Positions 19,140 to 30,729 of a stretch of 64,000 nt of DNA are shown one piece after another (position 1 is the stretch's first letter; each line of letters begins with the position of its first letter). The stretch covers positions 57,171,048 through 57,235,047 of the forward strand of contig CM069447.1 in the NCBI GenBank assembly GCA_035610835.1, given 5' to 3'. Below the pieces are notes generated by a model that worked only from the letters and a program-made list of their open reading frames with translations, made no database searches and had not been told where the DNA came from. Source of the stretch: Ophiura sarsii (Eukaryota > Echinodermata > Ophiuroidea > Amphilepidida > Ophiuridae). The translations under genes and the position numbers were made by a program.

Positions 19140-22000
19140 TCAACAGTAATATTAAAGACAAAATTCGAACAAAGCATGCAATAATGATTTGAAAAAGATT
19201 ACACATAAGTCCCCCATAATGAAAATGTCACCCATCATTGACATTAATACTTAGAATTTTAAAATTCAGCAAGTAATTATTAAATTACTATTTCTATAAC
19301 GAAAACAGTAAAAAAACAAACATGTTTTTTGCTTTGCCTTCTGCTATTGCAGAATCTCATTGGGCGGTTCGATTCCCGTGATTCCCATTTTTTTCTATTT
19401 TTTTTTCTTCAAAAAATGATGGTGACTTTAATAAAATCATTTATGTCAATTTCTATGAACTACAGTATGGTATTGACATTAATCAATCGATTTATTAAAT
19501 GTGTAGGCGTATGTATTATTATTTTGTATTCATTTTTTTATTTACTTTATTAATATTGTTCATTCAATAGGCATATTTATTTATGAATTCGTTTATTTAT
19601 TTGATCAGATGTTATTTAATTAATCAATTTATAAATAATTATTGGTTGATTGATTGATTGACTGGATGCTTGATTGTTTGAACTAATTTTTACAACTGTG
19701 TATGCATGATTGTGGATAGTTTTAAAATATTTTATAATAAATTGGTCTTAAATGTATCATTGAGTATAATTATTATACACAAGTTGATAATAAATTGCAT
19801 GATAAAATTCTCCCACTGATCATCTATGTAATCGTCCATCCTATATGAAATTGACGTTTAGTTACAGCATACACTTTTATGCTCCAACTTACTCTTGGAT
19901 CCGGTGAGGTAAACTTACTCTTGGGTCCGTCGAGGTATAAGATTTAGCGTAAGTTACCCGCCAGTTACTAGCCTAGTAGCTTACCCCGATTTGGTGCTCT
20001 CAAAATGTTGGGTTACGCCTCAGTTACTAGCGAGGTAGCGCTATTCTTCAGCTACTCGCCATTGGTGCACTCGGCCGTATACCAAATAAATATGCATTTA
20101 GCTTAAACATTTTTAAAAAAAAAGGTACTTATTTAGCATATCTATTACGAGTATTTCCACAATGTGAGATGGACCTTTTTTAATGCGAGTTGTGAGCGTT
20201 GGTTCCCTAACCCTGGATGACTAAGGCAAAGTTAAAAAAAAACCCAGCATGTTTAGCGTCCGGACCTTTTCAAAAAAAGGAAGGAGGCGAAGCCCCCTTT
20301 CCCCTCATTTCTATTTAGTGCCCAGGCCTGGTTAGCAATAAACTTAAACAGGAGGAGGCCCTTTTTAATCTGTTTTATTTCATGTTTCTGGGGTATTGGT
20401 CACTACGAACTTGTTTAAAATGTATGACAGATACAACCCTGTTGCAAACATCTTAAAAACTCTAAAATACCTGAACAAAAAAGTTATGACTGAAATAAAC
20501 AAAGCAAAGAAAATTGAAGCTGATTTCGCCTACTTTAACTGCAGTCTCTAATCCATTCAGGTCTTCAGGTGATGATGTTATTAAAGATCGATATGTTCAG
20601 AACCGCTAAAAATCTCGGAGAGAGTTTTCTAAGGGGCATAATAAGACAACACTTAAACTGGCTAGTATTGTATTTTTCAAGCTTATTTACATTTTTAAAT
20701 ACGGAAAACCAAACATTGCCGGTTGTGAGGTCATTTGAGAAGTTGGTGTCTGATATTCAGGAATCGGATTCAGTCAGACTCGCTCCCTGTTTTTGAGAAT
20801 GTTATCACTAATCCTTTGTGATTGAATTTATATGATGATTGTACGTGATTACGGAATTGTAACGAACTATTTCTTCAAATCAGAAGAGTGAGACTTATTA
20901 CACACTTGCAGGCTCGCGCGAAACGTTCATATAAATTATACACGTAATTTGAAAACGCCACGGCAATGCAGGCTAATTTAGGCGGCGTTGTCGCAGTCTT
21001 CTAGAGGGCGTACCGGTCGACAGCTGTCGTCGATTTTCGCCGGGAGTGCGTCCTCCTTATATAATTCCTTCATGGCCTTACATTTTTGGTGACGAATCCA
21101 TCCATATCCCTAGGTATAGTGAATTCATCCAAGAGCGATCTATGGTCCTGGGATGGGCAGGGGTGATGAGTAAAAATAAGATGTAATGTATATTTGCTAT
21201 TTATCGCAGGATCCCATTTTATTCCAACCTCCGATCGACCTTCATCTAAACAAGTAATCAATAGTATACGGTGAATTCAAACAATTAAGCTGCCTTATTC
21301 AATAATATTCTTATCACACACATGCACATAGCAGCTATGTTTAGTGTACCATTCAAAGAGAGACAAATTAATATCGAACCATTTGCGCATAATTATTTGA
21401 AATCAAAAGACTTTTCGCACCCCGAAATTGGGGAACTGTCGGTTGAGTCGGATGAAATTGGCAGTATTGTTTGAGAATGGGATCTCTGTTTTAAACTCTC
21501 GCTATATTCTCACCTGTGATTTCGGCATATGCATTGAATCACAAAGCTGCAAACGATCAAAACTGATGGACTTTGAACATTTACCATAACGCAGGAGGCC
21601 ACAATTATTTTTTATTTGCTATCTTGTAATTTTTAGTTACAGTTACAAGTAAAAAAATATTTCAAACATTCCTGAAACTCAGTGATCATAATGGATATAT
21701 GGTGTTGAAAGCAAAACAATACCAACATCCAAAAGTTTAAAGGCCGAAATGCAAGAATGGGTGACAAAACATAATATTTCTTATCCAAATTCACTGAAGA
21801 AACCTCAACTTTATGATATCATTAAGAAGTAGAATCCACGGAACCTACATAACTGACGACTTGCATTTTATTTCATCATCTTTATTAAAACAATATAAAG
21901 AAGCAAACACACAAATCCAAGAACATCTAGGGCCTATGCTGACCCCAGGCATGGGAGTTACATAACACAAGAACATACGAATTAATACAGTACTGAAAGA
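19140..22000. other. Noncoding stretch, no gene seen
   Basis: Repeated words GTTACTAGC and AGTAGC near 19950-20045 form a small diverged repeat. Frames at 20569-20796 and 21070-21261 have no recognisable domain or splice context. The rest is AT-rich. Confidence 0.6.
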
Positions 22001-22009
22001 AAGCAAAAC

Positions 22010-22555
22010 AACGGAATTTATAAACAAAACAAAAAACTATCATGGCGGCACAAAAAAAAAATCTAAATGAGCTCCTGGATGTTCCACACCGGCTCATGTC
22101 TGGCATTGTAGATGGAATATGAAGAGTAAGAACGGATTTTGAAATTTTGTTTTTGAGTTCAGAATATTTTGTGGAGCTTTTCAGTTGCCTGAAGATACTA
22201 GTCATCCTCTTCTTATTGTCCGTGTCAATCAATACCCTTGAGCCGATCTCAATGGCGATTAGTGAGCAATCAAAGCCTTTGTCAACTATGTTAGAGACCA
22301 AAGATGAGTATCGGTCGATCTTTGTTTGATGGGCATTAATAATGTTGGGTTCGAATGGCACGGTCAATTCGAAGAGGATGACTTTTTTCTCAGTAGACCA
22401 TACCAGAACAATGTCTGGCTTTTGCGATGTGGCAATGACATACGGAGGCACGGTTCCACCACCTATAGTGCAGTTCTCAATGTCAGCAAAGATACTAAGA
22501 TCGCCGTTCCGGTAGGTAACATTTGAGCTAACATCAAGGGATACGCCGCCAGAAA
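22010..22555 (-). pseudogene. Retroelement C-terminal fragment with PD-(D/E)XK-like endonuclease signature
   Basis: The minus-strand frame encodes SIFADIENCTIGGGTVPP, then TSQKPDIVLVWSTEKKVILF, ELTVPFEPNI, AHQTKIDRYSSL and SLIAIEIGSRV. The pattern PDIVLV followed by ELTVP about 13 residues later resembles a PD-(D/E)XK nuclease core, with T in place of the usual Lys. Similar segments occur at the C-terminus of animal retroelement polyproteins; I cannot name the family with certainty. The frame has no start and is 5'-truncated, and its end includes MSRCGTSRSSFRF. It is unrelated to the host genes. Confidence 0.6.
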
Positions 22556-22997
22556 TAACAAGAACTTCAATATGACATCCAAAAATGATATTTCACAAAC
22601 GGACTGACAAAATGCTATAAGCATGTTCCGCACGTGGAAAACTTGTATTGGATATATTATTACATATCATATAGAAATTGACCAGGTACTCATCAGCAGT
22701 AGGTAAGTAAACTGGCATAATCTCATGGTACAACCTGGATTTTAATGACAAGTTATATGTTAACATAATTTTTTCCTATTATGGCTATTATTCACTTGAA
22801 CTGATTCCAGCCTCCTCTGCCAGCCAAATGGAACGGCTGGTGGCGTCATTGGAAGATCGGTCTTGGATAAATCGACTCATAAAATAAATGTGGTAGAGCT
22901 ATTGAAAGCCCATAAATCCAGGCTACATTGTGTGAATGAATCAGGTATTTCTATCGCTGTTTAGCTGAGATATGGTTAATTATATTTCAAAAGTCAA

Positions 22998-23956
22998 CAC
23001 TAAAAACTTAAACTAGTCAGACACAGGCTGGACTAACTTTAAACTAGTCGAGCAGGTTAGTCAAGCCTGCTTGACTAGCTCAAACTAGTCAAGCAGGTTA
23101 GTCAAGCCTGCTGGATAGGTTATGACCGACTTGACTAGCTTAAGGTTAGTCCGGCTCAGCCTGACTAGCTTGATTTGTTCTGCTGGACTAGTCTGTGGCT
23201 GGACTAGCTTATAAGACAAGCTGACTTTACTAGCTTTAGGTTCGTCTAGCTGGCTGGACTAGCTTTAGGTTTGTCAAGGCACTGATATAAAATATCAATG
23301 GCATGGAGATAAGACGTACTTCATCACCGGTCCGGTTTTGCTAGCCAATCCAGACGTAATTTGCCGTAGTTATTTCATTGTGTGGCCATATAGTGTACAT
23401 CATAGTGTTTGCCAACATCTATTTTATGCTACATTTTGTTTGGAATGACGACTCGGAGTAGGAAATAAGTAACTGTAAAGAACGACGGTAGCGCGGGCAT
23501 CGCGAACGCTAACGGGTCAGACCAGTCCACTACAGCTAACACTGTAGCCAGCATTCCGCCAACAACATGGTAAATACGAGAGCTATTGAACAGACAGCAG
23601 AGCAATCACCCGTGGCGAAACCAAGTACTGCTACGCAACGTGGACAATTTGAGTCAGGCGGGATCTACTATGGTTTGAGCTGGACTAAACTTACGTTAGT
23701 CGAGCCAAGCCGGATCAACCATACGTTAGTCAAGCTAGCTTGACTAACCTTACATTAGTCAGAATGGACACCATCTGGACTAACTTAAAGCTAGTCGAGC
23801 GACTAGCCTAAACTAGTCCAGCTTAGGACAGACTAACATCAAGCTAGTCGAGCTTAAAGCTATTCCAGCAGTGCTGGATTAGGCTAAAGCTAGTCAAAAT
23901 GAACACCATCTGGACTAGCTTTAAGTTAGTCAGGCGACCTGTTTAGGTTTTCAGTG
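22998..23956. mobile_element. Palindrome-flanked DNA element with CTAGTC arrays
   Basis: Imperfect inverted ends CACTAAAAACTTAAAC (22998) and its counterpart CACTGAAAACCTAAAC (complement, ending 23956) frame two clusters. At 23010-23275 and 23685-23935 there are many copies of GGACTAGCTTNAA, AAACTAGTC and TTAGTCAAGC words in both orientations. The core (about 23280-23680) is unique. Flanks share only AA, so no reliable target duplication is seen. The architecture mirrors the 2981-4670 element, but the sequences are unrelated. No transposase. Confidence 0.65.
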
Positions 23957-23959
23957 AAG

Positions 23960-25300
23960 GGTGGCGGCGGTGGCGGTGATGGCGCTTATGGTGGTGGTGT
24001 GTAACAAACATGATTTTGATCTCATTTTAAAGGTGATTTTATATTCTATAAGTCTGTTTTAACAAACGTGTCAACTATTTGGTAACAACTGTTAATCATG
24101 AAAAGAGTGCATTGTCCTTGGCTTTCTCCCTATTTGCTACATAGTAAACTTGCCCTAATTATTTGGGTTTTTTTTTATAAATGAATATAACCAGTGATAA
24201 CAAAAAGAAATAGCAAAACTATACATTTTGGACAGCTCTCAATTTGGGGAATTTAAAAATGCAGTTTAAATCAGGGTAAGTTTCATATCCCAACATTTTA
24301 TTTGTACACTTTAAAAAAAAAAAAGTTTAAAAACGTTCGGGCTCACTGTGACTTATACCGGTATAGTATATTTCAACAAAGTAACCATTAACAACTATAT
24401 GTTCCGATGGTAATTAATTGAGGAACTCAAATATGCACAGTAAAGTTTGATGGGGATAGCAGTAAGAATATTATCGAGCTTTAATCAAAATTGATATTAT
24501 TTTTAACATTGTCAATCATAATATGTTAGCATTAGGACATTTCTAAATTTCAATGGCATTTTTGGATTCGTTGTCAGATTTCCGTTCAGAAAATATATAC
24601 CTTTTATGGGGTAGAGCAAATAGTTATTGCGATACGCTAATTCAAATCTCAGATGGTGAAAAATGTTTAAATCTCAAGACGCAACGCGAAGGGTGGCGAG
24701 TTCAAACACATGACCGTATGCTTGCTCAACTGATGATATGTACATCCGCAACACGCATACTAATAATATTACAATAAGAATGAAGCCGATTCTTGTCCCT
24801 TCATTCGACGATATCTGGTTTAGTTGACCAATGACTTTTCGTTATGCCAATTTAAAAGAAAATATGTTATTTATCGTGGCCACCTGAAACTTGATATTTA
24901 CAGAAAAGTGCTCCTAAATATTAAAGTCTAGGCCGTCAGAAGAAGAAAAAATGAAGAATATCCTTTTAACAAATCAGGCGACAACAATCTTCAACTACAT
25001 GATCTAGATCACCAATACAGAGACTAGAGAGTGTCCTGAGAGAGCTCCAACAAAATGTACTTTATGTCTGAGGGCACATCAAAATACAGGTACCCCAGAG
25101 TTCACTTAGGACCAACTTGATTCAGATGCAAAGAAATAGCTAATTCATGTCCAAGAGGACACAGCAGATCGAATGCCATTGTCAATGACGCGTTCTTCAG
25201 AAAAGTATTTCGATCAAACTGGATTCACTATGTACTAGTTAACGACGCTGACGGTAATGCGAAATCCAGTCAGATGAACACAGAACGTACGGTCAGCAAG
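23960..25300. other. Noncoding stretch, no gene seen
   Basis: A GGTGGCGGTGG-rich segment at 23958-23998 is echoed by GGTGGACGAGGAGGCGGTGG at 27376-27400. Frame 24553-24777 has no recognisable domain. Confidence 0.55.
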
Positions 25301-25304
25301 CAAC

Positions 25305-25820
25305 ATGCACAACAGAAATAAAGCAACGCAAGAACATCGTAAAGTAGTAGAAAATGAATCAAACGCGAGAGGAACGGCACAAGGTGAAAATGCAACATCC
25401 ACCGAGAACAAAGCTGAAAGATATTCGGTATCGCAGACTGACAGACGTGTAGGAAATGAAACAAACGCGAGGTTAACCGCGCACAGTGAAAATGCAACAT
25501 CCACCGAGAACGAAGCTGAACGATATTCGGTATCGCAGACTGACAGACGTGTAGGAAATCAAACAAACGCGAGGGGAAACGCGCATGGTGAAAATGCAGC
25601 ATCCAGCGAGAAGGCAGCTAAAATTAAAGAAACAAGAAAAGCAGGTAATGCCAAACCAGAAAATTCCAAATCAAACAATGGAAAGGTTTTAGTGCAAAAG
25701 ACTTTAATTGGAAAAACATCAGACGCCAGACGGTTTAAAAACCACCGGCAAGTCGAAGAAAAAGAAGCGCAAACAGATTACCTCACCTGGCAAAGCAGAA
25801 CTTACTGGAAATTATACTAA
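25305..25820 (+). CDS. ORF with 34-residue tandem repeats, unknown; possible LINE ORF1 remnant
   Basis: The 171-aa frame contains 2.6 copies of a 34-residue unit (102 bp) starting at 25347, 25449 and 25551, with the conserved text ENATSTENEAERYSVSQTDR. It is hydrophilic, Asn/Glu/Arg-rich, low in Cys, and followed by a basic tail. There is no signal peptide or known domain. It lies 300 bp upstream of Tx1/L1-like endonuclease remains on the same strand, so a degenerate ORF1 is possible. Frame conservation across units hints at past coding function. Function unknown. Confidence 0.4.
   Translation: MHNRNKATQEHRKVVENESNARGTAQGENATSTENKAERYSVSQTDRRVGNETNARLTAHSENATSTENEAERYSVSQTDRRVGNQTNARGNAHGENAASSEKAAKIKETRKAGNAKPENSKSNNGKVLVQKTLIGKTSDARRFKNHRQVEEKEAQTDYLTWQSRTYWKLY
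25347..25615 (+). repeat. 102-bp tandem repeat
   Basis: Two full units and a partial third, about 90% alike between the first two, exactly divisible by three so that the reading frame is kept. Confidence 0.9.
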
Positions 25821-26159
25821 GAAAAGGCGTTGTGATATTGCCCAGGACGCATCGCACCTCGACACTGCAGACTCAAGAGAACTGGGTTAATGAGTCACTG
25901 AAAACCTCTTAAATGTATCTAATGTATATAACATAAAATGTAGTAATTAAAACATAAACTCTCTATGTACAAATTCATAATCTTATAACTCTAAATGTGT
26001 AAGAGGTTGGTAAAAACAAACAAAAAATCATGTATATTTAATTGGATAAAGAAACAAAGAATTGATGTATCATTATTTCAAGAGCGTTTTGCCAAAACAA
26101 AGATTTTCAGATGGGAAAATTAATGAGGAGGAACAATCTATATGGTATCAGACAAAGTA

Positions 26160-27180
26160 CATAGCAAAGGTTTGTTAATTTTTTTCGCCAATATTTGAAG
26201 GCATTGTTCCAAAGGTGATTAAAGGGGATAACAAAAGATACATAGTGTTAAAATTGTAATTAACAAGGTAAAATGCAATTTGTGGAATTTCTATAGACCA
26301 AATGTTGAAAATGAAAAGTTTACATTTGTTCAACGTATTCAAAGTCTTATTAATGAGCATGGATTAGTAGGTCACACCATTCTGGGTGGTGATGTTAATA
26401 TTAATCTGGATAAATCAGGCAAAGAGCCAGTAAGAGCCAGTCCCTAAATGCTTGTCTTAAACAATCTGGATTGCTTGGCGTATAAAGCATGCCACTGAGA
26501 AGCGCTTCACATGGCAAAGACTTAATCCTAAGTGTATGTCAACTCATCTCAATTATTGATTTGTACTAGCTTTGTTAGAAAGGAGTGAGGTGTAAAGGAT
26601 TGCCATATAATTACAGTTCCAGGCACAGACCATCTGGCTGTAAAGCTCAAATGTTGTACTAATTATAAATAAAAGAAAACGTGTGTGGAAATTTAACAAC
26701 AGCTTACTTACAGATGAAACATTTAAATCAACATTAAGTAATATGATTGAAAAGTATTGCAATGATTATAATGATGTTCTTTCAAAAAGGATGATTTGGG
26801 ATCTATGTAAAAAGCAGATTAGAAGCTTAACCATGTTTACAATTAATTATTGCCCTACGAACAGCGAAATAAAACCTAGGCTTATAGTTTTGGAAAATAA
26901 AATGAATTATGTAAACAAGAGAGTTGTGAGATAATGATACCAAGAATTTACATGAGAATATGTGAAAGCAAAAGTTAGATTTAGAAATTGCTTGGCAATA
27001 TAAGACAGAGGGATCAAAAGTGAGATCAAAGAAAAATTGGATACAAGAAGAAGCTGAAAGAATACCAAATATTTTCTTAATCTAGAGAAAAGAAATATTG
27101 TAATTACAACAATAACATCTCTGTGTGAATCAGACGGTAGCATTGTTGGTCACAGGTCACTAATAGGTATATCAAACAAG
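26160..27180 (+). pseudogene. Tx1/L1-like LINE: endonuclease and linker remnants
   Basis: Broken plus-strand frames encode HTILGGDVNINLDKSGK (about 26365, the APE-type endonuclease GDFN motif with D to V change), TVPGTDHLAVKLKC (about 26605, the catalytic SDH-type motif as TDH) and then VWKFNNSLLTDETFKSTL (about 26680). Next comes a segment ending NTKYFLNLEKRN (about 27060), followed by CESDGSIVGH. These are landmarks of L1/Tx1-clade ORF2. Stops and shifts throughout show it is dead. Continues at 28290. Confidence 0.75.
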
Positions 27181-27184
27181 GTGG

Positions 27185-28285
27185 GATCGTTTCAAAAAAT
27201 CCTTAAAATCGTGATACGTGTCTCTATTTTAAATAGAAGTTGTCAAAAAAACATAACATTTTTGGTATCATATTAAAGACAATTTATCCAGCTACCGAAT
27301 AAAAAAAGAATTAAAGCCACATGTTTAGCAACAGTGAAGTTATCAATCTAAACGTCGAGTGAGTCAAGGGTGGGAGCGGTGGACGAGGAGGCGGTGGATG
27401 AGGCGCCCATAGGTTTGTACACAAAATAGCGGAAAACTAGAACTTTTGAAATTGATGCCATTTTAAAAGTATACATAGGAAAGTTTTCAAACTTCTCATA
27501 TGTGTCAATAACATGTGCCTGCTACTATGAATACTACTATTGAATTGTTATCTAGACATTCTCTACTAGAATATGATGTTCAATTCAGGGAGTGTTTTAA
27601 TGTAAAAAATACACAGTTTTATTCATTTTATTGATTAAACAATGGACAAATCGCAGTCTCTCTATTTCATTTGTGTGACTCTTCAGTCCTTTTCTACCCT
27701 GGGTAGTAAAACATTTAACTAAAAAAGCCAGAAGTGTTTCTTCACAGAATTGTTCATAGATTCATGAAAAATTTGCTATTTAGACCTATTTTGGACCACC
27801 CTGTATTCAAAATAAAAGGAACTTTAACGATATCCATGTAGTTCATTTTGATAACCATTTTCTTTTAAATTAAATGGTCCATGCTAACTAAATTTCATAG
27901 AATATTATATACAAACATTCATTTTATGCATTATTTCATCATAATTTTAGACACCCTGTACTTTTCCTGTGTACATTTTGGGCAAATGATTCTTAGCAAA
28001 TTTGGTAGCACCTTCTGCGGTTGTTCTGATTTTGGTGACTATTTTCAGCTAAACCCTAATTGTACAAACTATCAAACTATTTTGTGAGGAGCAAAAACTA
28101 TCAAATTGTTTATGTTCCACCCTGTAAAAATTGTACACACCCTGTATAATTTGATTCTTTTTTGCAAAAATAAAAAACCTTGAATCTTAAGCTTTCCAAC
28201 AATATATAGTTTGTGGGTCATTAAGTATGTAAAACTTAAGTTTTGTCCCGTTTAATCAGAATTGGTGCATTTCTCAACATTATTA
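27185..28285. other. Insert within the Tx1-like LINE, nature unresolved
   Basis: About 1.1 kb separates LINE segments that are normally about 100-150 bp apart. It contains several CACCCTGTA words (27797, 27953, 28120, 28135) like mariner-type termini, but no matched pair of ends was found. Confidence 0.5.
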
Positions 28286-28289
28286 ATAG

Positions 28290-28952
28290 GGGTTAATATA
28301 ATGAAGCTCGACGATGAACAACAAACACATTGTGAAGGTAAATTAACAAAACGTTATTACTTTGATGCCCTTCAGGAGATGCAAAACAATAAATGTCCAG
28401 AATATGACGGGTTAACAGTTGCATTTTACAAATGTTTCTGGCCTCAAATGAAATCCCTTGTTGTCAATTCTCTAAATGAAGGCTTTGACTAGTGTGGGAA
28501 AATGGCATCTAGTCAGAGACAGGGAATTATCATATTGTTGCATAAAGGGAAATATTCATCAAGAGAGTATTTATCAAACTGGAGACCTATCACACTTATT
28601 AATTTAGATGAAACAATTGCAACAAAGATCCTATCAAAAAGGTTACAAATTGTCATATGAACAATTATTGATTCAGATCAGACTGGGTAAATCAAGGGAA
28701 GATGCATTGGTGAAAACGCTAGATTGATAGAAGATGTTCTTAGGTATACAGACACTGAACATCTTTCTGGTTCACTACTATTTTTAGATTTCAGTAAAGC
28801 TTTCATTAGCATTGATAGAAATTATAATTTCACCGTTTCAGAAGATCTTATCTTTGGTCCAGACTTTATAAAATGGCTGATGAAGACAATTTATAATTAT
28901 CTCTGGGGAAAGGTGTACGATGGGGCTGTCTTCCTCTACATTATTGTTTAGT
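28290..28952 (+). pseudogene. Tx1/L1-like LINE: reverse transcriptase fingers and palm
   Basis: Plus-strand frames encode CEGKLTKRYYFDALQEMQNN, DGLTVAFYKCFW, then LSNWRPITLINLDETIATK, SDQTG, GENARLIEDVLRYTD and LLFLDFSKAFISIDRN (motif A, catalytic Asp). Frameshifts and stops occur at about 28490, 28655 and 28688. Downstream the LINE breaks off near 28950 and resumes with the catalytic DD box at 32640. Confidence 0.8.
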
Positions 28953-29239
28953 TCATCAATTGAACTTTTAATTGAAGTTTTAGCTAGTAAAATACGACAA
29001 AATAACGATATAGAGGATTCACACCACTGAATATATCCCCTATATACTGTGTAAAATGGACCCTAATTAAACGCCATTTTTTGGCATATAAAGCAACTGG
29101 TTGCTTCAAATTTACATTTTGAATGAAGATCATGGTTTTGGCTTTCCTGCAAACAACAATAAAACATAAAGTCAAGGCAAATATCGAGATATGCGCCGTC
29201 AAAGATACGCATTTATGTAGAGCGCCCAGGCCTATAGCC

Positions 29240-29513
29240 TACAATCCTGGAAAAAAGTCTTGGAACACTTGCGTGTGATTAACGGACAAGTGTCACCCCC
29301 ACTCCCCCGTACAATGTTGACCAAGGCCAGTGGCTCCTGCAGCTTGCCAGAGTGTCCCAACATTGATCGATGGGGGGGGTGGGGAAGTAAAAATCTCATT
29401 TGAACAATTTACGTTCATAACAGAAGACACTAAGTATCAATACATGCACACAATACCCAGCACGTGTGCTCAGCTCAGCGTTCGCGTTCCAAGGACTTTT
29501 TTCCAAGATTGTA
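29240..29513. mobile_element. TA-flanked MITE, copy 1
   Basis: The ends TACAATCCTGGAAAAAAGTC and the complement of TACAATCTTGGAAAAAAGTC bracket 274 bp, counting TA at each end. It is nearly identical to 32108-32379; the main difference is two extra G in a G run (29370-29380). The termini and TA target suit a Tc1/mariner origin. No coding capacity. Confidence 0.9.
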
Positions 29514-29514
29514 T

Positions 29515-30235
29515 ACGCAGATTGCAAAAAAAATCATCTAAATTTGGTTTTTCTATCACATCTCAAAAACTAAATGTCACATGTATCTCAAATTGCACAG
29601 TATTTGGCAGGGGACCATAGGCTTGGCATCCCCAGTATTTTTTTTAATAAAGACATTCATTTAATACGGGAACGTTCAGTGAAACCAATTCCCTATACTA
29701 ACTAATGCATTTCGAAGATGTATAATAATTGGCCATTATTGCAATGCATAATGTGGCGTTTTCAGATACTCCTACGAGAGTTATTCATGTATTGTTAGAT
29801 ATGCAAAAGAGTATCTAAAAGTAACGGAATCTATATATAGGGTTGAAAGTAACACAAATAATTGTAAAACAACTTAGGCCTACTTGTAAATAACTATCTT
29901 CAGTAGATAGCAGTAACTTCTGTTTGACAGATTCGACAGCTATCTTTCGTATTGCATTAACGGGTTGTAATATAATAATAGATGCTCATTATTCATATGC
30001 CCATCTGTTATTATGTATTTTTTTATTTGCGGTCGTTGTTTTGCATCACTTGTGTTGCAAAGGGACGATGAATCCCCCGGCCCAATAATCACCAAGAAAA
30101 ACTGCAAGAAAAACACCTTTTTTCAAAACACTTTTTTTCTGCTCGAATGTTCATAGGCCTATACGTACACTTTTTGGGCTGTTTTTATTCAAAAGAATTT
30201 TTGAAAAACTACATTTGGATTTAGTTCTACATTAT
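29515..30235. other. Noncoding stretch, no gene seen
   Basis: AT-rich sequence without recognisable coding or repeat structure. Confidence 0.55.
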
Positions 30236-30335
30236 ACAATACAATACAGAAAGCATTAATTGCGCCATTTCCAAAAGGCTCAGAGCGCTTACAAGATAAA
30301 ACCTTAAAATTACAACTTAAACTACAAAACATATT
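30236..30335 (-). repeat. Possible CR1/L2-like LINE tail
   Basis: GCGCCATTTCCAAAAGGCTC and AGAGCGCTTACAAG resemble the tail words at 11815-11855. Diverged and short. Confidence 0.45.
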
Positions 30336-30652
30336 AATATTAACCAACATTTTTTGGCTCAAATTGTCAAAGGGTGTTTTTGCCTACAGTTTTTGGAATT
30401 TATTTTGAACATTTTGAAATTGCTGGTATTTTTTCCCGACACGTTATTCACAAACCCATCTTTTATGGATTTTTCAAATAAATTATTACTCTTTTTTCTT
30501 ACACATTTTTTTTCAAAACTGTCGGCATTTATTTTTTGGAAATATTTGAAAATAATTGGAAAAACAATAGTTGGACATGGTTGGATGATGAGTAAATGTT
30601 TCTTCTTACTCCACAAATTATAAATGATAGTCAGTAAAAAAAATTGCACATC

Positions 30653-30727
30653 CAGGATTTGAACCTGGGACCTCTGGATGGTTATTGACCAGCGCTCTAG
30701 TCAACTGAGCTAATGAGTCAGATGAGT
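30653..30727 (-). other. tRNA-like sequence (pseudo-tRNA or SINE head)
   Basis: On the minus strand, TAGCTCAGTTGACTAGAGC matches an A box and D arm, and CCAGGTTCAAATCCTGG matches a complete T arm. The acceptor pairs poorly and the anticodon stem has no regular 7-base loop, so a functional tRNA is unlikely. Confidence 0.6.
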
Positions 30728-30729
30728 AT

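Noticed and set aside
22998..23956. CACTA superfamily assignment from the CACTA start
   Set aside because: The other end reads CACTG, and no 3-bp duplication flanks the element, so the match is not sufficient.
30653..30727. Functional minus-strand tRNA
   Set aside because: T and D arms are good, but acceptor pairing fails at three of seven positions and the anticodon loop is not seven bases.
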